Origin: CAYGXH01 sp964354485
Lineage (GTDB): Bacteria > Bacteroidota > Ignavibacteria > UBA10030 > SZUA-254
Assembly: GCA_964354485.1 (NCBI GenBank)
Contig: CAYGZY010000184.1
Span: 1 to 27,178 of the forward strand
Direction: 5' to 3'
DNA length: 27,178 nt
Part shown: positions 1 through 9,169 of the stretch, piece by piece
Position numbering within the stretch: the stretch's first letter is position 1
How the letters are laid out: each line of letters begins with the position of its first letter
The notes under the pieces: generated by a model
Told to the model about the DNA's origin: nothing
Databases searched by the model: none
The model's input: only the letters and a program-made list of their open reading frames with translations
Made by a program: the position numbers and the translations under genes

Positions 1-1954
1 CAGGCCAGACCGTCATCTCACACCTGTCACGATGTGCCCATGCATAATATGGTATTGCCAGAAATTCCTGCTTCTCACCCGTCAGTATTTTTCCATCGAG
101 TGTACGTGAAGCCGGCACTACGATTCCTTTTATTACCTGAACGCCATTCAGGAGATCACTGCGGAACTCTGTCGAAAGTTTCTCGCCATCCGGTATAACA
201 AGACTGGTGGCTCTGCCATCTTTATTATCAACACCTTCGAGACAAAAGACTATGGGCCCCCGTTCCAACGCAATGCGACCTTTATCTTCGAGGAGTTTTT
301 CATTCGCTACCACGCGGCGGACTTCCATCGGGAATTCAATATCCACAATATCTCCTGCTGTCCATACGCGGTTCATTGTCGCGTAGTTCTTTTCGACGGC
401 GTAGGTGTAGGGCTTTCCGTTTACGTAGATCATAACATTTTTGTCCAGGATCTCCTTATACCGATACAGATTACCTGGTATTGGACGGTTTTGTGCCCAT
501 CCCGGTATGCGTATCTTTAATGTAAACTCCTCTGCCTTTTCCGGATTGACGGTGAGCTTTACGGATCCATCCCATGGATAGAAAGTTTCCTGCTTCAGAT
601 TCACTGTGCGATTTTCCATCTTCACGGTTGCATCGCCGCCGATAAAAAGATTAATAAATATTGTATTCTCGTCGTAGGCATATTCGAAACCGGGTATGGA
701 TGGGAGGAAGCGAAGATCGTTCGGCGGGCAGCAGGCACATTCGAACCACTCCGACCGTTGTGCACCGCCTGAGAAAACTTCTAGCCGGTTAGGATAGAAA
801 AATCGGTCGCCGCTCATGCCGATGCCGGAAAGAATATTATTATAGATAACTCGTTCAATGATGTCGAAGTACTTGCCGTCGCCGTGCCAGAGGAACATGC
901 GGTAGTTCCAGAGAGCGTTCGCAATGCCTGCGCAGGTTTCACAATATGCGGTGAGGTTTGGGAGTTCATAGCCGGAACTAAATCCTTCATTGCCGCCCGA
1001 TGCGCCGAGACCGCCCGTAATATAGAGTTTGGTGTTGACAATATCATCCCAGATCTTATCAAGTGCGCTGATATACGACGAGTCGCCGGTCAGAGCGGCT
1101 ACATCGACCATACCGGAGTACATATAAGCCGCGCGCACGGAGTGACCGACTGCTGTCTTCTGTTCCCGTACTGGTTTGTGGTCCTGTGCGTAGTCGCCCA
1201 TCAATTCGTGTCCGTTCGCATTGCCCCGTTCATCGAGGAAGAACTTCGCTAAAGCCAGATACTTCTCTTCTCCGGTCAGCCGATAGAGTTTTACCAGGCC
1301 GATTTCAATTTCCTGGTGACCCGGGACTTCGCTCCGCTTGCCGGGTCCGAAAGTGTTGCATAGCAAATCTGCGTTTTTGAGTGCAATGTCGAGGAAATTC
1401 CTTTTCCCTGTTGCGAGATGATGAGCAACTGCCGCTTCATACATATGTCCGACAACGTACAGTTCGTGACTGCCATCCTTGATACCAATCCACCGCTCTT
1501 TTCCTCCAGGCGGCTGGTAGTCGTCACGAATGAGTTTCCGTGGTGTATAGAGATACCCGTCGGGTTCCTGTGCAGCAGCGATCAAGGTAATGATTTGGTC
1601 AAGATATTTTTCAAGTTCAGGATCTGGATGCGTGGCAAGATGGTACGATGCTCCTTCAATGACCTTGTATACATCGGAATCATTGAAATGGAGACCAATG
1701 AACTTGCCTTTTTTCAATCCGCCTGCTATTGCAAAGTTATCGATCCGGCCCGTCTCTTCGCATTTCTTCAGGTTGTGCGGGATGGATACGGTACGATTAA
1801 TCTCGAGACGTTTCGACCAGAAATGATCATTCACTCTTACCGATGTAAACGGTACAGGTTGAATGGAATATCCTTTTCCTGACTGTTGTCCAAAAAGCAG
1901 CATGGTACTCAGAAAAATCGAACAGACGAGAAAAAGCCATGTTTTTGCGCGCAT
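1..1954 (-). CDS. Exported GH127 (DUF1680) beta-L-arabinofuranosidase, C-terminus cut by the window edge
   Basis: The minus strand reads open from an ATG at 1954 to the left edge, 651 codons without a stop. The start has AAAGGA about 8 nt upstream. Residues 1-23 (MRAKTWLFLVCSIFLSTMLLFGQ) form a Sec-type signal peptide, here split for length as MRAKTWLFLVCS then IFLSTMLLFGQ, so the enzyme is exported. The family is recognised from VRVNDHFWSKR near the N-terminus, GGLGASGGNEGF, AYCETCA (about 334-340, region of the acid/base Glu) and ECACCPPN (about 403-410), whose cysteines in characterised GH127 enzymes bind zinc and supply the nucleophile. The last visible residues, YYAWAHRDRCEMTVWP, match the usual family end, so probably only a few residues are missing. 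It would release terminal beta-L-arabinofuranose. It is the last visible gene of the arabinose operon, which supports the substrate. A different pentose or furanose specificity within GH127 is possible. Confidence 0.9.
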   Translation of the reverse strand, partial: MRAKTWLFLVCSIFLSTMLLFGQQSGKGYSIQPVPFTSVRVNDHFWSKRLEINRTVSIPHNLKKCEETGRIDNFAIAGGLKKGKFIGLHFNDSDVYKVIEGASYHLATHPDPELEKYLDQIITLIAAAQEPDGYLYTPRKLIRDDYQPPGGKERWIGIKDGSHELYVVGHMYEAAVAHHLATGKRNFLDIALKNADLLCNTFGPGKRSEVPGHQEIEIGLVKLYRLTGEEKYLALAKFFLDERGNANGHELMGDYAQDHKPVREQKTAVGHSVRAAYMYSGMVDVAALTGDSSYISALDKIWDDIVNTKLYITGGLGASGGNEGFSSGYELPNLTAYCETCAGIANALWNYRMFLWHGDGKYFDIIERVIYNNILSGIGMSGDRFFYPNRLEVFSGGAQRSEWFECACCPPNDLRFLPSIPGFEYAYDENTIFINLFIGGDATVKMENRTVNLKQETFYPWDGSVKLTVNPEKAEEFTLKIRIPGWAQNRPIPGNLYRYKEILDKNVMIYVNGKPYTYAVEKNYATMNRVWTAGDIVDIEFPMEVRRVVANEKLLEDKGRIALERGPIVFCLEGVDNKDGRATSLVIPDGEKLSTEFRSDLLNGVQVIKGIVVPASRTLDGKILTGEKQEFLAIPYYAWAHRDRCEMTVWP

Positions 1955-2011
1955 ACGTTGGATCCTTTCATGACCTATTAACAGCTAATTTTTTTTGATT
2001 CATAACACTTT

Positions 2012-2872
2012 TTATTTCCCGCTTGATTTGTGCTTAAAAACGATATCTCCCGTTCGCACCCCTATCGCCCTGCTTACAACATCGCACTTTGCTTTCAGTA
2101 AAAAATAGATATTGTGGGGGAAGTCGATGCAAGTCTCGAAGTTTCCGTGCCCTTTTGCGAGAACGACATCTGCCCGGTTGAGAATATCGATGAACTGTCT
2201 GCTTGAACGTTCAAGATTAATGCCGATATCATCTGAACCTGTGGTGATTGTCGGAACAAGATCTGGTATCCCGGCTGTTCGCGCATCTTCCATGGTTGCA
2301 TCATTGATAATCGGACCGGACTTGACACAAAAAGTTACATTAACATTGTTTTTCAGGAACTGCTCAACAAGCACCCGATCGAACACGATCTCTCCGGCAT
2401 TGTCTCCTAGATAAAGGAGTTTATACCCCGGTCGGAGTTCCTGCCGGAACGCATCTGAGTCATCGATTGCAAACGGTGTAGATGCAAGTGTGCGAACATC
2501 TTCAGCAAGATTGAATTCATGACCGATTCCAAGATCGATGACATTTCCTGCAACTGCAACATGGAGCGCCGTGATTAAAGGATCCCCGGATTCGGCAAGC
2601 ATGCGCTTAACGTCCGGAAGGATTCGCAATGCTTCCTGATTGCTGTGTTCCTTTGCTGCGTGATACGGATCGGCGACGCCGGTGACATCTGAGACTATCG
2701 AATAGATATGTTTTGATAATATGGCAGGGGATTGATCCAGATTTATATTTTCAACCCCGGCGGCAATTCTGTTCAGAATTTCACGGTGCGCTTGAGAATC
2801 TGCGGTAACGAGTCGTGCCGTGTTCAGGCCCTGTTTAAAGAGGCAGAGAATACAATCAAGTTCAGATTTCAT
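2012..2872 (-). CDS. DUF89/ARMT1-like metal-dependent phosphatase (damage-control family)
   Basis: About 286 residues. The N-terminal CxxC (DCILC), GNVIDLG, the signature LGDNAGEIVFD, KSGPIINDATMEDA and VLAKGHGNFE are the conserved blocks of the short DUF89 subfamily of bacteria and archaea. The Asp/Asn of GDNAGE and the Asp of NDATMEDA are the expected metal and phosphate ligands. Family members are metal-dependent phosphatases acting on sugar phosphates and similar metabolites; the substrate here is not shown. I place the start at the ATG at 2872. A TTG two codons earlier (2878) is possible; neither has a strong ribosome site. The gene lies 27 nt after the isomerase and 57 nt before the GH127 gene on the same strand, so it is probably co-transcribed. 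A clean-up role for misplaced pentulose phosphates is an inference from that position. Confidence 0.8.
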   Translation of the reverse strand: MKSELDCILCLFKQGLNTARLVTADSQAHREILNRIAAGVENINLDQSPAILSKHIYSIVSDVTGVADPYHAAKEHSNQEALRILPDVKRMLAESGDPLITALHVAVAGNVIDLGIGHEFNLAEDVRTLASTPFAIDDSDAFRQELRPGYKLLYLGDNAGEIVFDRVLVEQFLKNNVNVTFCVKSGPIINDATMEDARTAGIPDLVPTITTGSDDIGINLERSSRQFIDILNRADVVLAKGHGNFETCIDFPHNIYFLLKAKCDVVSRAIGVRTGDIVFKHKSSGK

Positions 2873-2899
2873 AAGCAACGATGTTTTCTTTTCAGCCGA

Positions 2900-4384
2900 T
2901 TATGAGATGCCTGGATACTCGGTCGGATAGAATGAACCTTTCGGTAAGTTTGCGGAAAGATCCGTGATTCCGAGCAGTTTCATGGCGTTCCATAACACAG
3001 GCCCGTTATGTGCAAATGCAACCGCGGTATGATGCGGAAATCGTTTTTCAAGCAATGCATAACGATAGAATCGCGCCATTTCCTTAACTGCAAAGACCGC
3101 GATGCACCCGAACGATTTCGGATCGATATTTAAAATTTCACCCTCGGCAACAAATGCCTTGAGCTCTGCTTCCGCGGTTGATTGCAGACGAAATATGGTC
3201 ATGTCTCCTGGACGGATCAGACCTTCGAGCGTTCCGCGCGTGATGTTGGGTGGTTTCCCCGGTTCCATCAAACGATGCATGATAATCTGATAATTCATCG
3301 AGCACGATGCCATACAGGTTGAAGATGTGTTGCCGCAGTGAAATCCCATAAAAAGATCGTGATGTTCATAACTGCCGACCTCCGACTTTGCCTGTTCATA
3401 CATATCCCTTGGTACCGTGTTATTGATATCCAGGATGGATGCGGGCATGTTACTCGCACAGGTGCAGATATATTCACTCAAGGCGCCGTAGATATCTGAC
3501 TCGCATGAGATTGGTATGCCATGAGTCGCAAGTCGTGAATTGATATAACAAGGTACAAAACCAAAGTACTTTTCAAACGAGGGCCAACATTTGTTGGCGA
3601 AAACCGCATAGCGGGAAGCGCCAATATTTTTCTCCATATAATCTAACAATGAAATTTCAAATTGTGCCAGGGGCTCCAGTAAATCAGGATAGGTGTTTCC
3701 CTGTCCTAGCTCTTTTGCCATATCCGTAGCAATACTTTTAATCCGCGGATCGCCTTTCTTTGATAGGAAGATATCATACATATCAAGTTCGCTGTTTTCC
3801 ATTATTTCCACGCCGAGATCGAATAACGGCTTTATGGGTGCATGGCAGGTCAGAAAGTCGAACGGTCGCGGACCAAACGAAAATATTTTGAGGTTTCGTA
3901 ATCCGATCGCGACTCTGGCTATCGGAATAAATTCCTGAATCATCTCTGCCACTTCATCAGCTCTGCCGACCGGATTGTGAGGAAGATGTACACGCAGGTT
4001 TCGTAAGCCCAGATTATAAGAAGCGCTCAGTAAGCCGCAGTAAGCATCACCCCGACCGTTGTACAAGTCTGCTGCAGTTTCTTCTGCTGCCGCTGCGACC
4101 ATAACCGGTCCGTTAAATTTCTGAGCCAGCATAGTGGATGGACCCTCCGGACCGAAGTTGCCGAGATATACGACCAGTGCATTAATGTTTAGATTTCGAA
4201 TCTCTTGAAGCGCTTTCATCACATCGGTTTCATTTTCCACAACGGTTTGCACTTCAACGATAGGTATCTGTTTTTTCTTGCACTCTTCGGCGACCTTGGT
4301 GCGGCGTTTGCGCGACAGTTCGACGGGGAAGCAGTCTCTGCTGACCGCCACAATACCTGTATTGATAACTGGTACATTCTTCAT
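2900..4384 (-). CDS. L-fucose/L-arabinose isomerase-family protein (COG2407), probable isomerase of the arabinose operon
   Basis: 494 residues, ATG at 4384 with a strong AGGAG inside AAAGAGGAGCTGAGCA. It belongs to the FucI-like (COG2407) family, not classical AraA: SYNLGLRNLRVHLPHNP, FSFGPRPFDF, CESDIYGALSEY and GFHCGNTSS are visible. Glu295 (CESD) and Asp319 (DINN) are 24 residues apart, the spacing I recall for the metal ligands Glu337/Asp361 of E. coli FucI. A histidine of the HHTAVAFAH block (451-459) could be the third ligand. Glu87-rich text ALVVYLGNFGPEGPS (about 93-107) fits the N-terminal Rossmann-like domain. It starts 3 nt after the araD stop and precedes the DUF89 gene. Since araB and araD are present and araA is not, I infer that it converts L-arabinose to L-ribulose. 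L-fucose or another aldose remains possible. Confidence 0.82.
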   Translation of the reverse strand: MKNVPVINTGIVAVSRDCFPVELSRKRRTKVAEECKKKQIPIVEVQTVVENETDVMKALQEIRNLNINALVVYLGNFGPEGPSTMLAQKFNGPVMVAAAAEETAADLYNGRGDAYCGLLSASYNLGLRNLRVHLPHNPVGRADEVAEMIQEFIPIARVAIGLRNLKIFSFGPRPFDFLTCHAPIKPLFDLGVEIMENSELDMYDIFLSKKGDPRIKSIATDMAKELGQGNTYPDLLEPLAQFEISLLDYMEKNIGASRYAVFANKCWPSFEKYFGFVPCYINSRLATHGIPISCESDIYGALSEYICTCASNMPASILDINNTVPRDMYEQAKSEVGSYEHHDLFMGFHCGNTSSTCMASCSMNYQIIMHRLMEPGKPPNITRGTLEGLIRPGDMTIFRLQSTAEAELKAFVAEGEILNIDPKSFGCIAVFAVKEMARFYRYALLEKRFPHHTAVAFAHNGPVLWNAMKLLGITDLSANLPKGSFYPTEYPGIS

Positions 4385-4387
4385 TGC

Positions 4388-5092
4388 TCAGCTCCTCTTT
4401 TTCTGCCCGTAATATGATTTGGTCCCATGTTTTCGATGATAATGCTTATCAATTAAGGATTGTTTAAGACGAGGGGTTTTGCCGTTTATCGTTAAGGTAA
4501 GCAGCGCCATCTTAGCGATTTCTTCGAGCAACAGACAATGCTCAACAGCTTTCTCGGGAGACTCTCCCCATGTGAACGGTCCGTGGCATGCGACCAGGAC
4601 CATAGGCATATCCATGTAAGAGAGGCTCGAGAACCGCTTGACAATGAGATTGCCGGTTTCTTCCTCATAATCCCCGCGGATCATTTTATCGCTCATCACG
4701 CGCGTGCAGGGGATGTCCGCAGCCGCGAGGTCGGCATGTGTGGTACCTAATATCGGTATCGGTTTCATCGCCTGAGCCCACCCGACGGCATAGGGAGAAT
4801 GTGTGTGAGCGACCCCGCCGATCAGAGGGAATTCTCTGTACAATACAGCATGTGTTTTGGTGTCGGACGAAGGGCGTAGCCTTCCGTCGACCTGCTGCAA
4901 GTTCAGATCGAGTACAACCATTTCATCGGGATCAATCTCGTTGTATGGAACACCGCTCGGCTTGATGGCGAAGATGCCTTTCTTCCGATCAATGGCGCTC
5001 ACATTCCCAAAGGTCAGAGGTGCCAGGCCTGATTTGTACAGTGCGATGTTATTCTCCCACGCCCTTTTCTTCAATTCCTGTACGGATCCCAT
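4388..5092 (-). CDS. araD: L-ribulose-5-phosphate 4-epimerase
   Basis: 234 residues, close to the 231 of E. coli AraD. It is a class II aldolase-fold enzyme that converts L-ribulose 5-phosphate to D-xylulose 5-phosphate in the cytoplasm. GNVSAID, KPSGVPY and SSDTKTH form the substrate site. Zinc ligands are His96 and His98 (GGVAHTHSPYA) and His170 (ACHGPF), with Asp77 nearby. Asp121 (THADLAAAD) and the C-terminal YYGQ tyrosines (about 227-228) match the catalytic Asp120 and Tyr229 of the E. coli enzyme within one residue. The start follows the araB stop by one base (TGA-A-ATG), with AGAGAGG inside the end of araB as ribosome site, so the two are translationally coupled. The four C-terminal residues after YYGQ are basic and unremarkable. 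Confidence 0.95.
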   Translation of the reverse strand: MGSVQELKKRAWENNIALYKSGLAPLTFGNVSAIDRKKGIFAIKPSGVPYNEIDPDEMVVLDLNLQQVDGRLRPSSDTKTHAVLYREFPLIGGVAHTHSPYAVGWAQAMKPIPILGTTHADLAAADIPCTRVMSDKMIRGDYEEETGNLIVKRFSSLSYMDMPMVLVACHGPFTWGESPEKAVEHCLLLEEIAKMALLTLTINGKTPRLKQSLIDKHYHRKHGTKSYYGQKKRS

Positions 5093-5093
5093 T

Positions 5094-6782
5094 TCAATTC
5101 CTCTCTCTCATTATTTCACCCTCAATAAATTCCCCCAGCCGGCAGTATCGTTCATAGAGAACACTATACATGTCGGCATATTCCCTGCGGGGGCGATAGA
5201 CAACGGCGGTGCCGCTATCCATTGCTCCTTTCGCTGCTTCCACTGTAGGATACAAATCTGCAGCCGTAGCGGCAAACATCGCGGCACCGAGTGCGCAGGT
5301 CTGCTCTGATTTAGGAACACTGATCGGCAAATTCAATACATCGGTCACAATCTGCATAATGAAAGGCGACTTCTTTGCGACTCCGCCGATAGCGATCACG
5401 CCATCGATGCGTACACCTTCCGATCGAAATCTATCGATAATTTTTTTCGCTCCAAACGCGGTCGCTTCAACGAGCGCTCTGAAGATCCTCGGTGCATCGC
5501 TCCCAAGGTTCAGGCCGGTAAGGGCTCCCTTCAGCAATTGATTGGCATCGGGAGTCCTTCGGCCATTCATCCAGTCGAGAGCCAGAATGCCGGAGATATC
5601 GACAGGTATTTTTTCAGCTGCTGCCGAGAGTTCGTTGATAAGGTTATCCGATATCTCGCGCCTCACGGCGTCTTTCTGATTGGCCGGCAAAGTTGAATTC
5701 TTCGTGAGGATATGCTCAACGGGCCAGAGGAGGACATCCTTGAACCACGCATAAACATCGCCGAACGCAGATTGGCCCGCTTCGAGACCTATCAGACCGG
5801 GAATAATCGATCCATCAACCTGTCCGCAAATACCTTTCACGGTTCTCTCACCGATATCACTTGCCGGAGCTACGAGCATATCACAGGTAGACGTGCCCAT
5901 GATTTTTGTCAGCATATACGGTTGGATTGCAGCGCCAACTGCACCCATGTGAGCATCGAACGCACCCACACCGACGGTAACGTTTGTTGTCAGTCCAAGG
6001 CGGTCTGCCCATTCTTTTGTAAGTTTACCTGCCGCAACATCGCTTGTATAGGTCTCAGTATATAACCGGGCACGTAATCCTTTTAAGAGAGGATCAAGTT
6101 TAAGAAGAAATTCTTCGGCTGGAAGGCCGTCGAATGACGGATGCCACATTGCTTTATGGCCGGCGGCGCAGCGACTGCGTTTGATGGTGAGCGGATTAGT
6201 CTCGCCGGTGAGGATAGCCGGGATCCAGTCGCAATGCTCGACCCACGAGAATGCTGCCCCGCGGATTTCCGGAGCGACCCGGAGCAAATGCAGAATTTTT
6301 GCCCAGAACCATTCTGAAGAATAGACAGATCCTTCATATTTTGTATAATCGATACCGCCCCACGTTCGGGCAAGCTGATTGATTTCTTCCGCTTCCCGTA
6401 CGGCGGTATGATCCTTCCAGAGGACGAACATAGCATTAGGATTTTCACTGAATTCCGGAAGAAGCGAAAGTGGTGTCCCGTTGATGTCTACCGGTCCGGG
6501 CGTTGAGCCGGTCGTATCCACAGAAAGCCCGACAATTTGTTTGGCAATCCCGGTCGGCGCGATTTTTAAAGCCTCATGAATTGATTTTTCCAATCCCTCA
6601 ATGTAATCAAGGGCATGCTGCCGGAATTGATTGTTCACCGGATCGCAATACTGACCATCGTCCCATCGGCGATACGATGATACTCCACTTCCGACTTCTG
6701 CTCCGGTTGACGCGTCAACGATAACAGAGCGAACAGAATCTGTCCCGTAATCCACGCCAATGACATAATGATCTGTCTTCAT
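5094..6782 (-). CDS. araB: L-ribulokinase
   Basis: 562 residues, the usual AraB length. It is an FGGY-family kinase phosphorylating L-ribulose at O5 with ATP. The N-terminal actin-fold domain begins IGVDYGTDSVRSVIVD (about 8-23). AraB-specific blocks follow: VLWKDHTA, RCAAGHKAMWH, GAFDAHMGAVGA (Asp as likely catalytic base), IMGTSTCDM, GICGQVDGSIIPG and LEAGQSAFGDVYAWF. The C-terminal ATP-binding half has AIGGVAKKSPF and CALGAAMFAA. The ATG at 6782 is preceded by AGGGCGG about 8 nt upstream. It lies 103 nt after the symporter stop and directly before araD. No frame disruption or missing motif is seen. Confidence 0.95.
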   Translation of the reverse strand: MKTDHYVIGVDYGTDSVRSVIVDASTGAEVGSGVSSYRRWDDGQYCDPVNNQFRQHALDYIEGLEKSIHEALKIAPTGIAKQIVGLSVDTTGSTPGPVDINGTPLSLLPEFSENPNAMFVLWKDHTAVREAEEINQLARTWGGIDYTKYEGSVYSSEWFWAKILHLLRVAPEIRGAAFSWVEHCDWIPAILTGETNPLTIKRSRCAAGHKAMWHPSFDGLPAEEFLLKLDPLLKGLRARLYTETYTSDVAAGKLTKEWADRLGLTTNVTVGVGAFDAHMGAVGAAIQPYMLTKIMGTSTCDMLVAPASDIGERTVKGICGQVDGSIIPGLIGLEAGQSAFGDVYAWFKDVLLWPVEHILTKNSTLPANQKDAVRREISDNLINELSAAAEKIPVDISGILALDWMNGRRTPDANQLLKGALTGLNLGSDAPRIFRALVEATAFGAKKIIDRFRSEGVRIDGVIAIGGVAKKSPFIMQIVTDVLNLPISVPKSEQTCALGAAMFAATAADLYPTVEAAKGAMDSGTAVVYRPRREYADMYSVLYERYCRLGEFIEGEIMRERN

Positions 6783-6885
6783 AAGTATACCGCCCTAATC
6801 CTGAAAGTAGTTGATCTTATTTTTAGAAAAGATATCCGACGGCATAATGATATATTTCTCTATCTTTTCACTCAGTACCATTTGG

Positions 6886-8640
6886 TTATCCGACAAAATA
6901 TAGATAAGCAGCGAGAATAAGAACAAGTACAAATGCCGATGAAATTACATCGCCAGCTGTCCAGCTTGACCGGGATTGTCTCTTATGCTCTTCTCCTGTC
7001 GTCCCATAAGTTAAGCCGCTGATCTTATCATAAGCGGGAGGTTCTGTGGCATAGCTTACCGCGACCATTACTACGACACAGACAATGAAGATCAGCAAAC
7101 TGTAATACTGGAAGAATATGTTGTTGATGATCCAGAAAATTGAGCCGTGGGTGTAAGTAAAGCCGCTGATTAATTTCACGGGCGTATCGACGGCGAGGCG
7201 GAACAAACCAAGAGCGAAACCTGTGAGAAGTGCGGCGAGGCACCCTTTGGCATTTAAACGTTTATGGAAAACTCCAAGAAAGAACACCACAAAAATAGGG
7301 GGTGCAAGATATGCCTGAAGCCCCTGGAGATAATCATACAATCCCTTCCCACCCTGAATGACCGGGATCCATAAAAGGCCTATCAACACCATTACTCCAG
7401 TCGCTACTCGTCCGATCCAAACCAGTCGATGCTCACTCACATTGGGACGCAGGCGGGAATAGAAATCAATCGTAAAAAGTGTGGAACAGGCATTGAAGGC
7501 GCCTGCCAATGAACTCATCAATGCTGCCAGCAATCCGGCGACGACAATCCCACGGATGCCGATAGGAAGCACGTAGGCAACAAGGAGCGGGAAAGCCTGT
7601 TGCGCGTTATCACGGATCACTGCGCCGTTGGCGCCGATGAGTTGTTGCTGTAATTCGGGAATCTTTCCGCTCTTTGCGAGCGCGAAGCAGATGATACCGG
7701 GTATAATAAAAATGAATACCGGTAAAAGTTTGAAAAATGCGGCAGCGATTGATCCGCGACGCGCTTCCCGCTCGTTTGGTGCGCCGAGCGCGCGCTGTAC
7801 GATATACTGATCAGTACACCAGTACCATAATCCAATGATCGGAGCGCAGAACAGCATGCCGAGCCACGGATAGTTATCATTGAAATACCATGCCATCTTT
7901 CCGGCTTCTTTGACCGGAGCCCAGCTCCCCTCAACTCCCGATGGTACCAACGGCTTCCATAGGTTAAACATGTCAGGATCCACGATTGCCCGTAACTCAG
8001 ACCATCCTCCGAGTGCGTTGAGTCCGAACACCGTGACCAGCGCCGATCCTATAATAAGTATAATTGTTTGCATGGCTTCTGTATAGGCAACTGCACTCAT
8101 TCCTCCGATTATCGTATACAGACCGGTGATGACCACAATCAGAATTGAACCGATCCAGAAGCTGTCCATTCCTAAAAAATTCATTTCAGGAAGAAGCACG
8201 GTAAACACAACACCGCCGGCATAAATACCGACTGCAATTTTCGTCAGGACGTAGGCAACAAGGGAAATTACCGATAGTACGGTTCGTGATGTGGGCGAGA
8301 AGCGGCGTTCAAGAAATTCCGGCATGGTGAACACTTTCGACCTCATGTAGAATGGCACCATTACCCAGCCAAGCACCAGCAGGCACCATGCATGCAGTTC
8401 GTAGTGAGCCATCGCGACGCCATCGGTCGCTCCCGACCCTGCTAATCCTACCAGATGTTCCGAACCGATATTGGAGGCAAAGATTGACGCGCCGACGATA
8501 AACCAGCCCAGGTTGCGGCCAGCCAGGAAGTAGTGGGTCGATGTGTCTTGCTGTTTGCGGATCACCCACCACGCAAGTCCAAGGATAACAGAAAAATATA
8601 CCGCGATAGCAATCCAGTCGAGGGTATGTAACATCACCAT
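6886..8640 (-). CDS. Sodium/solute symporter (SSS family, SGLT-like), probable L-arabinose importer
   Basis: 584 residues with about 14 hydrophobic segments along the whole length, as in SSS transporters. Hallmarks are YFLAGRNLGWFIVGAS, ASNIGSEHLVGLAGSGA (SGLT core helix; His where vertebrate SGLT1 also has His), MPEFLERRF, GGMSAVAYTEAMQ, WYWCTDQYIVQRAL and LMSSLAGAFNACSTLF, whose Ser pair corresponds to the Na2 sodium site. It would bring sugar in with Na+ across the inner membrane. The start is fixed by AAAAGGAG 6 nt before the ATG at 8640, although a second ATG lies two codons on. It is the first gene of the arabinose operon, downstream of the promoter at 8887-8915. L-Arabinose as substrate is inferred from context; galactose, xylose or short arabino-oligosaccharides cannot be excluded from sequence. 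Confidence 0.9.
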   Translation of the reverse strand: MVMLHTLDWIAIAVYFSVILGLAWWVIRKQQDTSTHYFLAGRNLGWFIVGASIFASNIGSEHLVGLAGSGATDGVAMAHYELHAWCLLVLGWVMVPFYMRSKVFTMPEFLERRFSPTSRTVLSVISLVAYVLTKIAVGIYAGGVVFTVLLPEMNFLGMDSFWIGSILIVVITGLYTIIGGMSAVAYTEAMQTIILIIGSALVTVFGLNALGGWSELRAIVDPDMFNLWKPLVPSGVEGSWAPVKEAGKMAWYFNDNYPWLGMLFCAPIIGLWYWCTDQYIVQRALGAPNEREARRGSIAAAFFKLLPVFIFIIPGIICFALAKSGKIPELQQQLIGANGAVIRDNAQQAFPLLVAYVLPIGIRGIVVAGLLAALMSSLAGAFNACSTLFTIDFYSRLRPNVSEHRLVWIGRVATGVMVLIGLLWIPVIQGGKGLYDYLQGLQAYLAPPIFVVFFLGVFHKRLNAKGCLAALLTGFALGLFRLAVDTPVKLISGFTYTHGSIFWIINNIFFQYYSLLIFIVCVVVMVAVSYATEPPAYDKISGLTYGTTGEEHKRQSRSSWTAGDVISSAFVLVLILAAYLYFVG

Positions 8641-9169
8641 GGTATACTCCTTTTAAAATTAGTGCTGAACATTCATCATAATCAATGCACTGTTATCTCC
8701 CAAAGATCGGTCCGAATGTTCTATGTTAATCTTCGAAGAGTCATTCAGGCTAAAACAACCTGATCCCTTTAAATTTATATCCTGTCATTTCGGTCATCCT
8801 TCCGGCAGGGGCGAAATCGTGTTTACAAAATTAAAGTATGGCTATCGTGATGTGAGCCTCCATTCACCTTGATAAATCTGAAGAAAATATTAATTAAATT
8901 CGAGCTTAAAGTCAATTATTTAAAGGTGATTTCCAGGATTGAAAAGGGTTGAAATCTACCCCTTTTATTGGTTTAATAAATGTGAAAACCCTTATGTGCA
9001 TTGAATGGATCACTTTTTCTGAGGTGTCTCACTAATCATAAGAATTTGGCAGGGTAGAGATTCAATCTTAACGTCTGGAATTTGACCTGGGTAGGCACTA
9101 TTCCCATAGTATAGGGAATAAAAAACTATCGTTCTCCTTTACTTAAGCTGTTTTCGTGGGTTTTCCGGA
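8641..9169. other. 529-nt non-coding region upstream of the arabinose operon
   Basis: No convincing reading frame. Besides the promoter at 8887-8915 it holds, within the predicted leader, the inverted pair GAACATTC (8667-8674) / GAATGTTC (8714-8721) and the palindrome TCTTCGAAGA (8730-8739). Upstream of the promoter are AAAAGGG (8942-8948) / CCCTTTT (8960-8966), which could form a weak 7-bp hairpin at the end of the restriction-gene transcript, and ATTCCC (9100-9105) / GGGAAT (9114-9119). These are candidate operator or hairpin sites only. No gene for an arabinose regulator is present. Confidence 0.5.
8887..8915 (-). promoter_or_regulatory. Sigma-70-like promoter of the arabinose operon
   Basis: On the minus strand TTGACT (8915-8910) is followed after exactly 17 nt by TAATAT (8892-8887), a near-consensus -35/-10 pair. 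Transcription would start near 8880 and leave a leader of about 240 nt before the symporter ATG. The surrounding DNA is AT-rich. The match is visual; no start site is measured. Confidence 0.6.

Noticed and set aside
2873..2878. TTG at 2878 as the start of the DUF89 gene
   Set aside because: The ATG two codons later is a better start codon and the family begins with a short lead before the CxxC; neither has a decisive ribosome site.
9100..9119. ATTCCC...GGGAAT inverted repeat downstream of the restriction gene as a terminator
   Set aside because: The A/T run lies on the wrong side: it precedes the stem on the minus strand, where the upstream gene is transcribed.
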